Below, piece after piece: positions 53,704-64,000 of a stretch of 64,000 nt of DNA (position 1 is its first letter; each line of letters begins with the position of its first letter). This DNA is from CAMREV01 sp051650525 (GTDB taxonomy: Bacteria; Bacillota_I; Bacilli_A; Mycoplasmatales; Mycoplasmoidaceae). The stretch lies in contig JBOFJE010000012.1 in assembly GCA_051650525.1 (NCBI GenBank), positions 124,001 to 188,000 of the forward strand, given 5' to 3'. The notes under the pieces are model-generated. The model was not told where the DNA came from, ran no database searches, and saw only the letters and a program-made list of their open reading frames with translations. The translations under genes and the position numbers were made by a program.

Positions 53704-54259
53704 TATTACTACTCCTGCATACTGCTATACCATCATCGATGTTAATAATTTTTACTCTAAAATCATTTAAAGTAGATAAAAATTCTACAAATTCAGTGTT
53801 TTTTTGATGTAATTTCCTCTGATTTTTTGTAATATTAGGAACATTATGTAAATAGATATTGTCAATAATAATTATCCCTTTATTAGTTAAAGAATTCCGA
53901 AATTTATTAAAAATTAATTTTTGCTTGCTTTTTGGGCCATCAATAAATACTAAATCATATTTTTTTTTTGGAACTCAATCATATATTGATCCAAAAATAT
54001 AATCAATATTTGAACAGTTATTATTTTTTGCCATTAGATAATTAAAAATGTTATTTTCAATGGTTTCTATTTTAATACTTTTATTATTGTGTGCTAAATA
54101 ACATGAACTATAACCAAAACCAGTGCCTACTTCAAATATATGATATAAACAATTTTTTTTAATTATGTCATCAATATATTTAATTGTATTATCTCTAACA
54201 ATTGGAATTTTATAATTCATTGATATTATTTTAAGTTTTTTAAGAGTCATTTTTTTCAT
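53687..54259 (-). CDS. trmR: SAM-dependent O-methyltransferase, TrmR (tRNA U34 5-methoxyuridine) type
   Basis: 190 residues. HIFEVGTGFGYSSCYLAHN is the SAM site and KKYDLVFIDGPKSKQ and GIIIIDNIYLHN match the COMT-like motif 4 region. In B. subtilis TrmR (YrrM) methylates 5-hydroxyuridine made by TrhP. The adjacent U32 genes make this the likely job. Starts within the ruvX 3' end (20-nt overlap). Confidence 0.8.
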
Positions 54260-54650
54260 TATATTTTTCTAAAATGAAACATGCAGCCATCATATCTTTC
54301 AAATTTTCTATTTTTTTTTTTTTATAATTATATTTTTTATAAAAGGCATATGCATCATTTGTAGTTCCATATTCATTTTGAAACTTAATGCTTATATTTT
54401 TTATATTCTTTTCCAATTTTTTGGCAAAATCTTTTACAATTAGTGAAATTTTATTATCTTCATTATTTACAGATAAAGGCAATCCAATAATAATTTCATC
54501 AATATTTTCTTCCACAATTATATCTAGTATTTGAGAAAATATATAATCATCATTCTTGTTTATTAGCACTTTAAAAGGACTAACAATTGACATAATTGAA
54601 ATGGCTATCCCAATTCTTTTTAAACCATAGTCAATTCCTATAATTTTCAT
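54240..54650 (-). CDS. ruvX: Holliday junction resolvase-like / pre-16S rRNA nuclease YqgF
   Basis: RNase H fold nuclease thought to process 16S rRNA 5' ends. 136 residues with MKIIGIDYGLKRIGIAIS, EIIIGLPLSVNN and a C-terminal MMAACFILEKY. Coupled to alaS (TAATG) and to trmR, matching the alaS-yrrK-yrrM-yrrN-yrrO order of B. subtilis. Confidence 0.95.
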   Translation of the reverse strand: MKIIGIDYGLKRIGIAISIMSIVSPFKVLINKNDDYIFSQILDIIVEENIDEIIIGLPLSVNNEDNKISLIVKDFAKKLEKNIKNISIKFQNEYGTTNDAYAFYKKYNYKKKKIENLKDMMAACFILEKYNEKNDS

Positions 54651-57397
54651 TAATTCATATTTCTCTCATTTATAACATTTATTAATTTATCAATAGATTC
54701 TATGTTTTGTGTTCCACCTTGTGCATAATTAAATCTTCCACCACCTTTACCATTAGATGCGGAATTGAATCCCTTAATTAAAGAAAAACAATCATAAGTT
54801 TTCCTATTTTTATTTTGCATGGCATAATATTTTATTCCATCATTACATATATTCAAAATAATAAAAGCCTTTAAATCATCTTCATTCACAAGTTCACTTA
54901 ATGCAGTTTGTACAGCCTTTGAATCAATATTATTAATAATAATATATTCTTGATGTTCTTTGTCTTTACTAAAAGTGCTTTTAATTGATAAAATAACTTC
55001 AGAATTAACTAAAGATTTATGTTTTAACATTTCTTTTTTAAAAATTTTAGAAGATTTTTTAAGTGCTATTTCAAAATCTCTAATAAAACCAGAACCAGAT
55101 TTTAAAATTTTGGGAATTTTTTGTAATTGTAATTTAAACTCATTAGATGAAATTCCATTGTTTTTCATTTCATTTAATCATTCTTGGACTTGAGCTGTGC
55201 CATTCTCTAAAATTTTTTTACTGTATAGAAAACAATTAACCTCTGTAACTATTGATTCAATTCTTCATAACCCAGACCCTTTTTGTTCAATTTTAGATAT
55301 TAAAAATTTTTCTATTTCTCTAGTATTTTTAACGTGTGTACCACCACATAGTTCAATAGAAACATTTCCAATTTTAACAACTCTCAATAACCCTTTTATT
55401 TTTTTATATTTTTCTGTAAATAATCCAATTGCACCCATGTTAATAGCATCATCCAGGGAATGGAATGAAATTTCAGTATTAATTTCAGATTTAATAATAG
55501 AATTAACATATGATTCGATATTTGTGAGTTGTTCATTGGATAATTTCTCATTATGAAAAAAATCAAAAGTTAACTTCTTGGAAGATTTAAAAGAGCCTTC
55601 TTGTTTTATATTCTTATCAACAATTTTTTTCAAAGCCTGATGAAGTAAATGTTCAGCAGAATGGGCTGCAGTTATTTTATTTCTATTCAGAAAATCAATT
55701 TTTGCATTTACTAAATCAGCTACCTTAATTTCCACTCTATCCATAATTTTAACTTTATGAATTGGTTGCCCATTTGGTGCCTTAAAAACTTCAACAACTT
55801 CACATCCATTAATTGTTCCTAAATCATGATTTTGTCCTCCCCCAGTTGGATAAAAGGGAGTTTTATCAAGAATCAAAAAAAACATACCATTTGTTGCAAC
55901 ATTAATAGATTTATAATTCTCATCCATAATATTTATTATTGATGCCATCATTTCATTTTTATCATATATAAATTCAGATTCCATATTTAATGAAATCAGT
56001 ATTTCATTTTGATTATCCATTGAATTTATGTTATTAATTCTTTTAGAAATATTTTTATGTTCATCAAAATATCTTTTAAATTTGTTAAAATCAATATTAA
56101 AATTTTTAAATTTTTCAATTTCTTGAGCATGTAAATTTAATAACAAACCAAATTCTTCAAATCGATTATTTTCTAAACTTAAAATTAATTCGCTTGGCAA
56201 TCCATGGGTATCAACCAAACTAAATAAATTTTTAGGATTTAGTTTATTATCATTAATTAATTTTTTTAAAATTAAACTTGATGCATTAAGTGTGTTGAAA
56301 AATATTTTGTATTCACTTAAAAAAATATTGTATATCTTTTCAGATAAATCATATAAATTTGGATAAGCATCCCCTAATATATTAATTTGTGATTCAATAA
56401 TATTTTTAATAATATTATTATCTACTTCTAGTATTTTCAATCCAATAAAAATCCTTCGAAGAAGTTTTCTTAAAATATATCCTCTATCTTTATTGGTTGG
56501 CATAACTCCATCACAGATAGCAAATATTATAGATCTTAAATGATCAACAATTATCCTAAATCAAACTGTTTTATCATTATCAATATTATTTTTAAGATAA
56601 TTATAAATATATTTAGTATGGGATTCAATTATTTTTATAGTTGGAAAAAATAAATCTGTTTCAAAATTTGTAGGAACATTTTGAGAAATACAAGCTAATC
56701 TTTCCAATCCTGCCCCAGTATCAATATTTTTCCTTAAAAGTTTCTTATAATTCCCGTTACCATCATTATCGAATTCTGAAAAAACAATATTTCATAATTC
56801 TATATAACGATCATTTTCAATATCTTTCTCTAGTAATTCAAAACCTTTGTTCTCTTTATCATATTCCTCGCCTCTATCATAATATATTTCAGTACATGGG
56901 CCACATGGTCCGGAACCTAAATCTCAAAAATTTCTTCTTTTATCATTTTTTATTATATGTGATGGGTTTATTCCTAAATCAATCCATTTATTATAAGTAA
57001 AATCATCTTCTAAAAAGACTGTTATATAAAGCAGTTCCTTATCAATAAAAAAGTGCTTTATTAATAGTTCAAAAGCAAACTCTAATGCCTCGTTTTTAAA
57101 ATAATTACCAATAGAAAAATTACCTAACATTTCAAATAGTGTATGATGTCTTGAAGTAATTCCTACATTTTCAATATCATTAGTTCTGATACATATTTGA
57201 GAATTAGTAAGTCTCATGTGGATAGGTGTATCAACCCCAGAAAAAAATTTTTTTAATGCTGCAACACCAGAATTTATCCACAATAATGAATTATCATTTA
57301 TTGGGATAACAGATGCTGAACTAATGATTATATGCTCCTTACTTTTAAAAAAATCCAATCACGTTTTTCTAATTTCTGATGAACTCATTCATTTCAT
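54650..57397 (-). CDS. alaS: Alanyl-tRNA synthetase
   Basis: Charges tRNA-Ala and (by SsrA identity) tmRNA. 915 residues. Class II core from MKWMSSSEIRKTWLDFF, with NSQICIRTNDIENVG and DLGSGPCGPCTEIYYDRG. The editing domain is intact: AAHSAEHLLHQAL (HxxxH) and ELCGGTHVKNT (Cys and His). The C-Ala domain ends with the glycine-rich GGGRFNYAQGG. Numerous TGA-coded Trp; strong GAGGAGAATAGT before ATG. Confidence 0.97.
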
Positions 57398-57420
57398 ACT
57401 ATTCTCCTCGTCCAATATTA

Positions 57421-58518
57421 CTATCAAACTTTAATAATCTCTCCGCCGCCAATACAAATATCATTCTTGTATACAACTAAATATTGCCCTAATGAAATAG
57501 ACTTTTGATATTCTTTTAATATTATAATAATTTTATCAGTTATGTCTAATTTAGCATCAATTAATAGCCCACAATGTCTATAACGAATAAAAATATTATC
57601 TCCAGACTTTAATTTTTTGTTTATCCAATTAAAATTATCAAGTAATATGTTTTTGTAATTATTAATCTTTATAAGATTATCATTACTACAAACATATAAT
57701 ATGTTTTTTTCTAAATCCTTTTTACAAACATAATATTTTTTTTTCATCCCAGACAATCCAATAGATTTTCTCTGCCCTATTGTAAAAAAATTTACTGATT
57801 TATGTTGCCCCAATACTTCATTTGATTCAATATCAATAATATCTCCCTTTTTTATTGAAATATAATTTTCTAAAAATATTTGAAATTTCCTCTTTCCTAT
57901 AAAGCAGATCCCTGTAGAATCTTTCCTGTTTCAATTATGTAATCCAATCGATTTAGCTATTTTTCTAATCTCTTCTTTTCTATATTTTCCAATTGGAAAA
58001 TATGCATTTTTAATTTGCTCTTGATTGAGTTGACATAAAAAATATGTCTGATCTTTCTTATAATCTTTTGAAATTAATAAATCATAGCTATTATCTAAAT
58101 TTTTTTTTTTTATTGCATAATGACCAGTTGCAAAATAACTAGTATTAAAATTATCAGAAATATATTTTCGGAGAACTTCAAATTTAATGTATTTGTTACA
58201 AATAATATCTGGATTTGGTGTTAATCCACTATTAAATTTATCGATAAAATTCATAAAAACCTTATCTCAATAAGGTTTTACAAAATTTACTATGTTCAAT
58301 TTTATATTTAATTTATTTGCAACTTTTTTTGCACTTTCTAAATCAATATTTGTGCTGCAAGAATTATTAGAATTTACAAATTTATCTTCATTATTAAGAA
58401 AACTATCTCAATTGATCATAAAAATTGCTTCAACATCATATCCTTCTTCTAACAATAAATATGCTGCAACTGCAGAATCTACTCCCCCAGATAGAGCTAT
58501 GATTATTTTTTTTTTCAT
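57421..58518 (-). CDS. mnmA: tRNA 2-thiouridine-34 synthase MnmA
   Basis: Thiolates wobble U34. 365 residues with PP-loop ALSGGVDSAVAA, catalytic Cys in PNPDIICNKYIKF and the second in DSTGICFIGKRKF. The frame ends ...GGGEIIKV-W-TAG. The TGA at 57424-57426 is Trp, so the stop is TAG three nt further than a standard-code reading. pgsA precedes it by 2 nt. Confidence 0.95.
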
Positions 58519-58520
58519 AT

Positions 58521-59141
58521 TTATTTTATTTTTCCTACAAATTTATAAATATAAAATATTCCAGACAAAATGGAGAATAGTGTTCCCAATATTATAAAAG
58601 AATTCTGTAATATATAATATTGTCATTCTAAAGGAAAAAAAGGTGGTTTTTCATCATTATTAAATATAAAATACACTAAAATGATTCCAAAAAATAAAAA
58701 AATAGTTTTGATTTTTCCAAATATATTTGCACTTATAGAAATATTGTGTAAAACAGCATTCATTCTATATGCATCAATGATGACATCTCTAATTATTATT
58801 AAAATAGGAATAAAAAAAATTGTTTTCTGAAGTATTGCAAATGATATTAATACACTATTGATAACTATCTTGTCGGCAATAGGGTCTCATATTTTTCCAA
58901 AATCAGACACTCATGAATATTTTCTTGATAAATAGCCATCAAAAAAATCAGTTAAAGAACTAATAAAAAAAAATAGTCCAGAAATCAAAAAATATAAATG
59001 AATACTATAAGGAATTTTATTAATACTAAAATGATAAATTGAAAGATTATTATAGCTAAAAAAAAGAAAGAAAATAATTGGAAATACTAATACTATTCTA
59101 AAAATGGTAAGTAAATTTGGAATATTTGATTTTTTAAACAT
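58521..59141 (-). CDS. pgsA: CDP-alcohol phosphatidyltransferase (phosphatidylglycerophosphate synthase)
   Basis: Makes phosphatidylglycerol-phosphate from CDP-diacylglycerol and glycerol-3-phosphate. 206 residues with several membrane helices and the active-site motif DFFDGYLSRKYSWVSDFGKIWDPIADK (DGx2ARx7-8Gx3Dx3D pattern) around residue 65. Works with GpsA. Coupled to asnS by a 1-nt overlap (TAATG). Confidence 0.92.
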
Positions 59142-60571
59142 TAAAATTTTAATAGGGAATGAGATCTAGGGAAGGAAATCATATCCTTTATGTTTTCAAA
59201 ATCAGTAATAAACATTAGTAATCTCTCAAAACCAAGACCGAAACCAGCTGACCTATAATATCCATATTTTCTAAGATTTAAATATCATTCAAGCCCTTCT
59301 TTATTAATTCTTTTTTCATCACATGCATTACAAAGTTTTTCATAATCATCTTCCCTTTGACTACCTCCAATTAATTCTCCAATTCCAGGAATTAATAAAT
59401 CAAATGATGCCACTGTTTCATTATCATTATTTAATTTCATATAAAATGCTTTAATGTCTTTTGGATAATTTAAAACTATTGTTGGTTTATTAAAAACCTT
59501 TTCGCATATATATCTTTCATGTTCTGATTTTAAGTCCATACCAAAAAATATATTATTTTCATCAAAATTCACAATTCCAGAATTTTTATGATCATCTAAT
59601 ATTTTTATAACATCACGATATTCAATCTTTTTAAAATCCTCTGTGATAATTTTTTCTATAACATTTTTATAATCAGTAGGTAGTTTTCCTTCACTAATTA
59701 ATTTATCGTTTCTAATTTTTTCAAATAAATCAATTTCTTCAACACACTTTTTAAGAATAGATTTCATAACAAATTTTACAAAAGTTTCTGCCAAAAAAAT
59801 AATTTGATTTAAATCACAAAAAGCAATTTCGGGTTCTATCATTCAAAATTCTGATAAATGCCTATTAGTATGTGATTTATCTGCACGAAAAGTTGGACCA
59901 AATGTGTATACTCTTTTAAAAGCCAATGCATATGCTTCAGCATGTAATTGACCAGAAACTGTTAAAGAGGCTTTGTTTTTACCAAAAAATAATTCGTCAT
60001 TTGGGGCTATAACACTAAAAGATTCTCCAGCCCCCTCAGTATCATTAGCAGTAATAATAGGGGTGCTAACTCATACAAAGTCATTTAAGTGAAAAAAATT
60101 GTGGATTGAAAAAGCAAGTTCACTTCTTAATTTCATAACAGAATAAAATTTATTAGTCCTTGCTCTTAAATGAGAATTCTCTCTAAGGTGTTCTAGACTA
60201 TGTTCTTTCTTTTGAATAGGGTAAGATTCATCTGCTTGTTTTAATAATAAAATTTCTGAAGCTTGAATTTCAAATTTCTGTTGAGAATTTTCCAAAATGA
60301 TTATTTTACCAGTAACTTTTATTGCAGACCCTGTTCTAAGAGATTTTGCCTCGTTAAAAAATTTAGTAAAATTTTCTTTGCAAACAACTTGCAAGGAATT
60401 CAATCTTGAACCATCATTAAATGAAATAAATAAAATTCTTCCACTATCACGATTTGTTCTAACTCAACCAATTAAAGAAATGTTCTTATTAATATCAAAA
60501 TCAATATTATCTTTATTCTTCAAGTGTTCCTTCACAATTAAATTAATTTGCTTAATAGTCAGTGTTTCCAT
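59141..60571 (-). CDS. asnS: Asparaginyl-tRNA synthetase
   Basis: Charges tRNA-Asn (encoded in the cluster at 8.6 kb). 476 residues: OB-fold anticodon domain (SLIGWVRTNRDSG), HLRENSHLRARTN, motif 2 YTFGPTFRADKSHTNRHLSEFWMIEPE, and motif 3 RSAGFGLGFERLLMFIT. AGGAATATAATA precedes the ATG. The presence of this gene suggests direct charging of Asn rather than transamidation. Confidence 0.96.
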
Positions 60572-60588
60572 TATTATATTCCTTATTT

Positions 60589-61467
60589 CTATTTAATTTC
60601 TGTAGATATCACTAATGTATTTATCCCTGTATGAATTGTGATAACACTTGGCAAAAGATAACTTTTATTAATTAATTTTTTATCAAAATTAATTTTTTTC
60701 AAATTCATCCATTCCATTATATTTTTTTCTACTTCTAAAAAATCTTCATCTTTATTATTACTAATTATATTAATTTTATCTATATTATTATTAAGAAAAT
60801 CTAAATCAGTGTTAACTTTTTCCATTACTGAATAGATGGCTTCCTTCAAGGAATTTTTTTTATCATATAAATCAAGCTTATTCTTAAATGTCAAAATGAT
60901 TTTAACCTTAAAAAGATTTGCAAAAAAAGAAGAAATCTTACTAATTCTACCCCCTTTTTTCAAGTGAGCTATATCATTAACTATAACACAAGTATAAAAT
61001 TTATTTTTTCATACATTATTTATGTAATTTGCTATTTCGACAGGTGATTCACCATTATTAGATTTATTTAAAATAATAGGAGCTAGATCATTTAAGATTT
61101 TGATTCCTAAAAAACCAGAATCAATTACTATAACCCTTTCATCGCCAATCTGTTTAGCAATTGATAAAAAAGAATTATAGGCACCAGAAATTTCCTTTGC
61201 AATGGGTATTACATAAACATATTTGTAATCCAAAAGTAATTTTTCAATTTTTTCAATTGCCTCTCCAATGGATGGTTGACTAGTGGTTAAATTTTTTCCC
61301 TCTTGTACTCAAGAATAAATGACATCGGAAGAAATATCTTTTCCATCATAATATTCAATAATATCATCATCATTTAATATGATTTTTAAAGGGATCACAA
61401 ATATATCATCTAAAGTATAGCCATCATATGTTGAACTGCTATCTAACAAAATGGCTGCTTTTTTCAT
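60589..61467 (-). CDS. DegV family fatty-acid-binding protein
   Basis: 292 residues. Homologues bind fatty acids and serve as FakB in exogenous fatty-acid kinase systems of Firmicutes. Motifs: ILLDSSSTYD at the N-terminus, WVQEGKNLTTSQPSIGEAIE (the TSQPS lipid-site motif), ISGAYNSFL, VIDSGFLG and AHLKKGGRIS. A FakA kinase is not in the window. AGGAAAAAAA precedes the ATG. Confidence 0.9.
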
Positions 61468-61642
61468 TTTTTTTCCTAAATTATTAACATTAAAATATTA
61501 ATTATCTAATACATATGAAATAAATAAATATTTTTTTATATTATACAAAAATAAAAATATTTTTCTATAAAATTTAAATTTTTGTATTTTTTAAAAAATT
61601 AGAATATAATATTTAATAAATTTATAATAAAGGTTAGAAGTT

Positions 61643-61963
61643 ATGGAATTAAGAAATTTAAATGACCAGAATCATGATGAAATTGTTAAATCAAAAAAAA
61701 TAGTGATTTTAAAATTTGGTGCAGAATGATGTGGGGTATGTAATATGATTGATCCTGAAATCAAAGGTTTGGCTGATGATAATAAGGACATAACTATTGC
61801 AATAGGTGATATTGATGAGGATAATCTTGAAAATTTAAAAATAAAATATAATATTCAAAGTATTCCTCATATTGTATTTTACAAAGATGGCGTTTTGGTT
61901 GAACAATTTGGTGGTTACAAACCAAAATCTGTTCTTCAAGAAATTGTTAATAAATATAAATAA
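61643..61963 (+). CDS. trxA: Thioredoxin
   Basis: 106-residue thiol-disulfide oxidoreductase. Active site WCGVC (Trp coded by TGA) near residue 32, instead of the usual WCGPC; IPHIVFYKDGVLVEQFGGY contains the cis-Pro and Gly of the fold. Divergent from degV. A 36-nt perfect palindromic terminator overlaps its stop. Confidence 0.95.
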
Positions 61964-61993
61964 AAGGAAATAATTAATTATTTCCTTTTATTT
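61958..61993 (+). terminator. Terminator of trxA (36-nt perfect palindrome)
   Basis: AAATAAAAGGAAATAATT followed by its exact reverse complement, ending in a T-rich arm. It includes the TAA stop of trxA, so the stop codon lies inside the stem. Confidence 0.7.
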
Positions 61994-62051
61994 ATATGAA
62001 TACACTAAATAGTGTTTTATAATTTAATAAAATACCTAAGGATTATTTACT

Positions 62052-62375
62052 ATGGATCTTTGACTCAAGATATTAATTGGTTCTCTAATTGTAGTTCTTT
62101 TAATAGCAATAATATATTCAATTTTTGTTTTAAGAAAGGCATTGATTGTTATTAAGAAGATAGATATGTTAACTGAAGATTTAATATATAAATCTGATAC
62201 TCTTAACCCAGCTGTTGAAACACTGGCAAAAATTTCTAATTTATCAAATCATTTAGATTCTCTTTCTGATATTAGTAAATCTGATATTGAGAATTTTAAT
62301 TTAGAAAATGAGAAGATTATAAAAAAAACTAGAAATAATTTTAGTAAATTGATAAATAAAAATAACCATGATTAA
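62052..62375 (+). CDS. DUF948-like single-pass membrane protein
   Basis: 107 residues starting MDLWLKIL with one N-terminal transmembrane helix (about 4-28), then a helical cytoplasmic region with periodic Leu/Ile and Ser/Asn (LIYKSDTLNPAVETLAKISN). The length and pattern recall the DUF948/YtxG family, whose function is not established. Followed by the mini-ORF, overlapped by 8 nt, and then uvrA. Confidence 0.6.
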
Positions 62376-62481
62376 AGATAATGAGATATTAATAAAAGCT
62401 CAAAATTTAAAAAATGATGATTATGAAATTAAATCGGAAAAAAAAATATATAGTATTAAGAAATATTTAAGGATTCCATAA
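62368..62481 (+). CDS. 37-residue basic mini-ORF coupled to uvrA
   Basis: MIKDNEILIKAQNLKNDDYE and a basic tail IKKYLRIP. Its ATG lies inside the upstream gene (8-nt overlap), and its stop overlaps the uvrA ATG by 1 nt (TAATG). The perfect phase with both neighbours argues for a real coupled gene. No homologue recognised; it might instead be a translational bridge. Confidence 0.45.
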   Translation: MIKDNEILIKAQNLKNDDYEIKSEKKIYSIKKYLRIP

Positions 62482-64000
62482 TGTCAGAAATAATAAATCC
62501 TGTTACTCATATAATTATAAAAGGAGCTAGGGAAAATAATCTTAAAAATATAAACATTGAAATTCCTAAAAATAAACTTGTTGTTGTCACTGGATTATCT
62601 GGTAGTGGCAAATCATCTTTAGTCTTTGATACAATCTTTAAAGAAGGGAAAAGAAGATATATAGAATCACTATCTACGTATGCTAGGCAATTTTTAGGTA
62701 ATAATGATAAACCAAATGTTGATTCAATTGAAGGATTGTCTCCATCAATTTCTATTGATCAAAAATCTACTTCACATAATCCTAGATCTACTGTTGGAAC
62801 TATTACTGAAATATATGATTATCTTAGGTTGATATATTCAAAAGTGGGGATTCCACATTGTCCTAATAAACATGGTGAAATTAAATCTATTAAAAATATT
62901 GATATATTGAATTTTATTATTTCCAATGCTGTTGGAAAAAAGGTCCAAATTTTTGCTCCCATTGCAAAAAGAGAGAAAGGTTCTTTTTCAACTAAATTAA
63001 TTCAATTGAAGAATGATGGTTTTTTAAGAATTAGAATAAATAAAGAAATATTCACTTTAGACAATGAAATAATAATAGATAAAAATACTAAAAATAATAT
63101 AGATTTATTAATTGATAGAATTATAGTTCATGATGATGAATTGACAAAATCAAGAATATTTGAATCAATTGAAAAGGCAATAAAAGAAGGAAATAATTTT
63201 GTAATTATTTCAATTGAAGGAGAAGAAGAAAAATTATTTTCTACAAATTTTACTTGTATGAAATGTCACTTTTCAATGCCTGAAATTGAACCTCGTTTGT
63301 TTTCATTTAATTCCCCTATTGGTTATTGTAAGACTTGTAAGGGGCTAGGCATAACATTAGAGCCTGATATAAATAAAATAATTCCAGATATGGATAAATC
63401 AATTAATGATAATGCAATTGAATATTTTAAAAATACAAAATTTTCTATGTCTCTGGATTGACAAAGATTTGAATGTTTAATAAAATATTACAATATAAAT
63501 CAAAATATTAATATTAGTAATCTTAGTGATAATGAGTTAAATATTATAAAATATGGATCTGATGATCCTTTTGATTTTACTATTATTTCATCAGGAGGAA
63601 CAAAATATAGTAAGCATGAAAAAATAGATGGCATATTCTCTCTTATAAAAAGGAGATACTATGAGACTAATTCAGAATTATCTAGAGATTTTTATAGTAA
63701 ATACATGACTGAAATGGTGTGTAAAAAATGTTCTGGAAAAAAATTATCTGATACTGCTTTAGCAATTTTAATTGACAAAAAAAATATAACAGAATTATGT
63801 GATATGTCAATAAAAAATTTAATTCTATTTTTTCTAGAGATGAATTTACCCTTAAATAAATTAAATATAATATCTCTTGCTATTGATGAAATTAATTCGA
63901 GATTGTTTTTTTTAAAGAATATTGGATTAGAATATTTATCTCTATCAAGAAATGCTAACACTTTATCTGGAGGAGAATCTCAGAGAATAAGATTGGCTTC
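62481..64000 (+). CDS. uvrA: UvrABC system protein A (partial, continues off the right edge)
   Basis: Damage-recognition ATPase of nucleotide-excision repair. The first 506 residues are present: KGARENNLKNI, Walker A GLSGSGKSS, RRYIESLSTYARQFL, GLSPSISIDQKSTSHNPRSTVGT, the zinc region FTCMKCHFSM and CKTCKGLGI, and the first ABC signature TLSGGESQRIRLA at the very edge. AAGGATTCCATA provides the ribosome site. Confidence 0.97.

Noticed and set aside
1..64000. Many apparently broken or split genes (premature TGA stops)
   Set aside because: In-frame TGA falls at family Trp positions in almost all conserved genes. With UGA read as Trp the genes are complete, so they are not pseudogenes.

Overview
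The window reads as a chromosomal segment of a very A+T-rich mollicute (Mycoplasma-like Firmicute derivative) that uses UGA as a tryptophan codon. Nearly every housekeeping gene is cut by in-frame TGA exactly where its family has Trp (for example fmt, pepF, lysS, leuS, alaS, pgk). Once TGA is read as Trp the genes become full length. I cannot name the species: there is no rRNA or other decisive marker. Coding density is extreme. Neighbouring genes commonly overlap by 1-29 nt (often TAATG or ATGAATAA junctions), and no gene-free stretch reaches 300 bases. The longest gaps (about 110-175 nt) are divergent promoter regions and the flanks of tRNA genes. I see no insertion sequence, prophage, CRISPR array or restriction system.

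Layout. 1-7.7 kb (mostly minus): fmt, a membrane-anchored basic protein, rpsT (+), pepF, nadE, obg, and a pair of overlapping membrane genes, one of which looks like a catalytically dead GGDEF-EAL protein. 7.75-8.7 kb: tmRNA and a six-tRNA cluster. 8.75-16.2 kb (minus): ung, tatD, mnmE, holB, tmk, serS and a degenerate FruK-like fusion. 16.3-21.1 kb (plus): lysS, an AsnA-like pseudoenzyme and leuS. 21.2-28.9 kb (minus): a sigma-70-like factor, rlmB, cysS, pcrA, an RDD membrane protein, a GT2-like protein and the rpsF-ssb-rpsR operon. 29-31.8 kb (plus): an unknown protein, argS and a self-contained mini-gene. 31.8-44.8 kb (minus): nfo, a ParA-like remnant, rsmG, mnmG, a rpmF mini-operon, an editing-defective ThrRS, gapA, gpsA-der-cmk, holA and an HhH-GPD-like protein. 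44.9-49.1 kb: tRNA-Arg, a Q/N-rich repeat protein, pgk and a MATE-like transporter (+). 49.1-61.5 kb (minus): a 673-residue unknown, sufU, the trhP/trhP/trmR/ruvX/alaS block, mnmA, pgsA, asnS and degV. 61.6-64 kb (plus): trxA, a DUF948-like protein, a mini-ORF and the start of uvrA.

Together these genes cover translation (nine aaRS genes, four ribosomal proteins, tRNAs, tmRNA), tRNA wobble-uridine modification (MnmE, MnmG, MnmA, and the TrhP/TrmR set), replication and repair (HolA, HolB, Ssb, PcrA, Ung, Nfo, UvrA, TatD) and lower glycolysis (GapA, Pgk).

The most interesting theme is a set of intact, operon-embedded ORFs that keep the fold pattern of an enzyme family but have lost its catalytic motif: GGDEF-EAL, FruK/PfkB, AsnA, ParA, possibly HhH-GPD, and the ThrRS editing domain. 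These assignments are by-eye alignments and need profile or structure searches. Second-tier leads are a 31-codon gene with its own promoter and terminator, an atypical tmRNA tag, a terminator placed directly in front of mnmG, and the Q/N-rich repeat protein.
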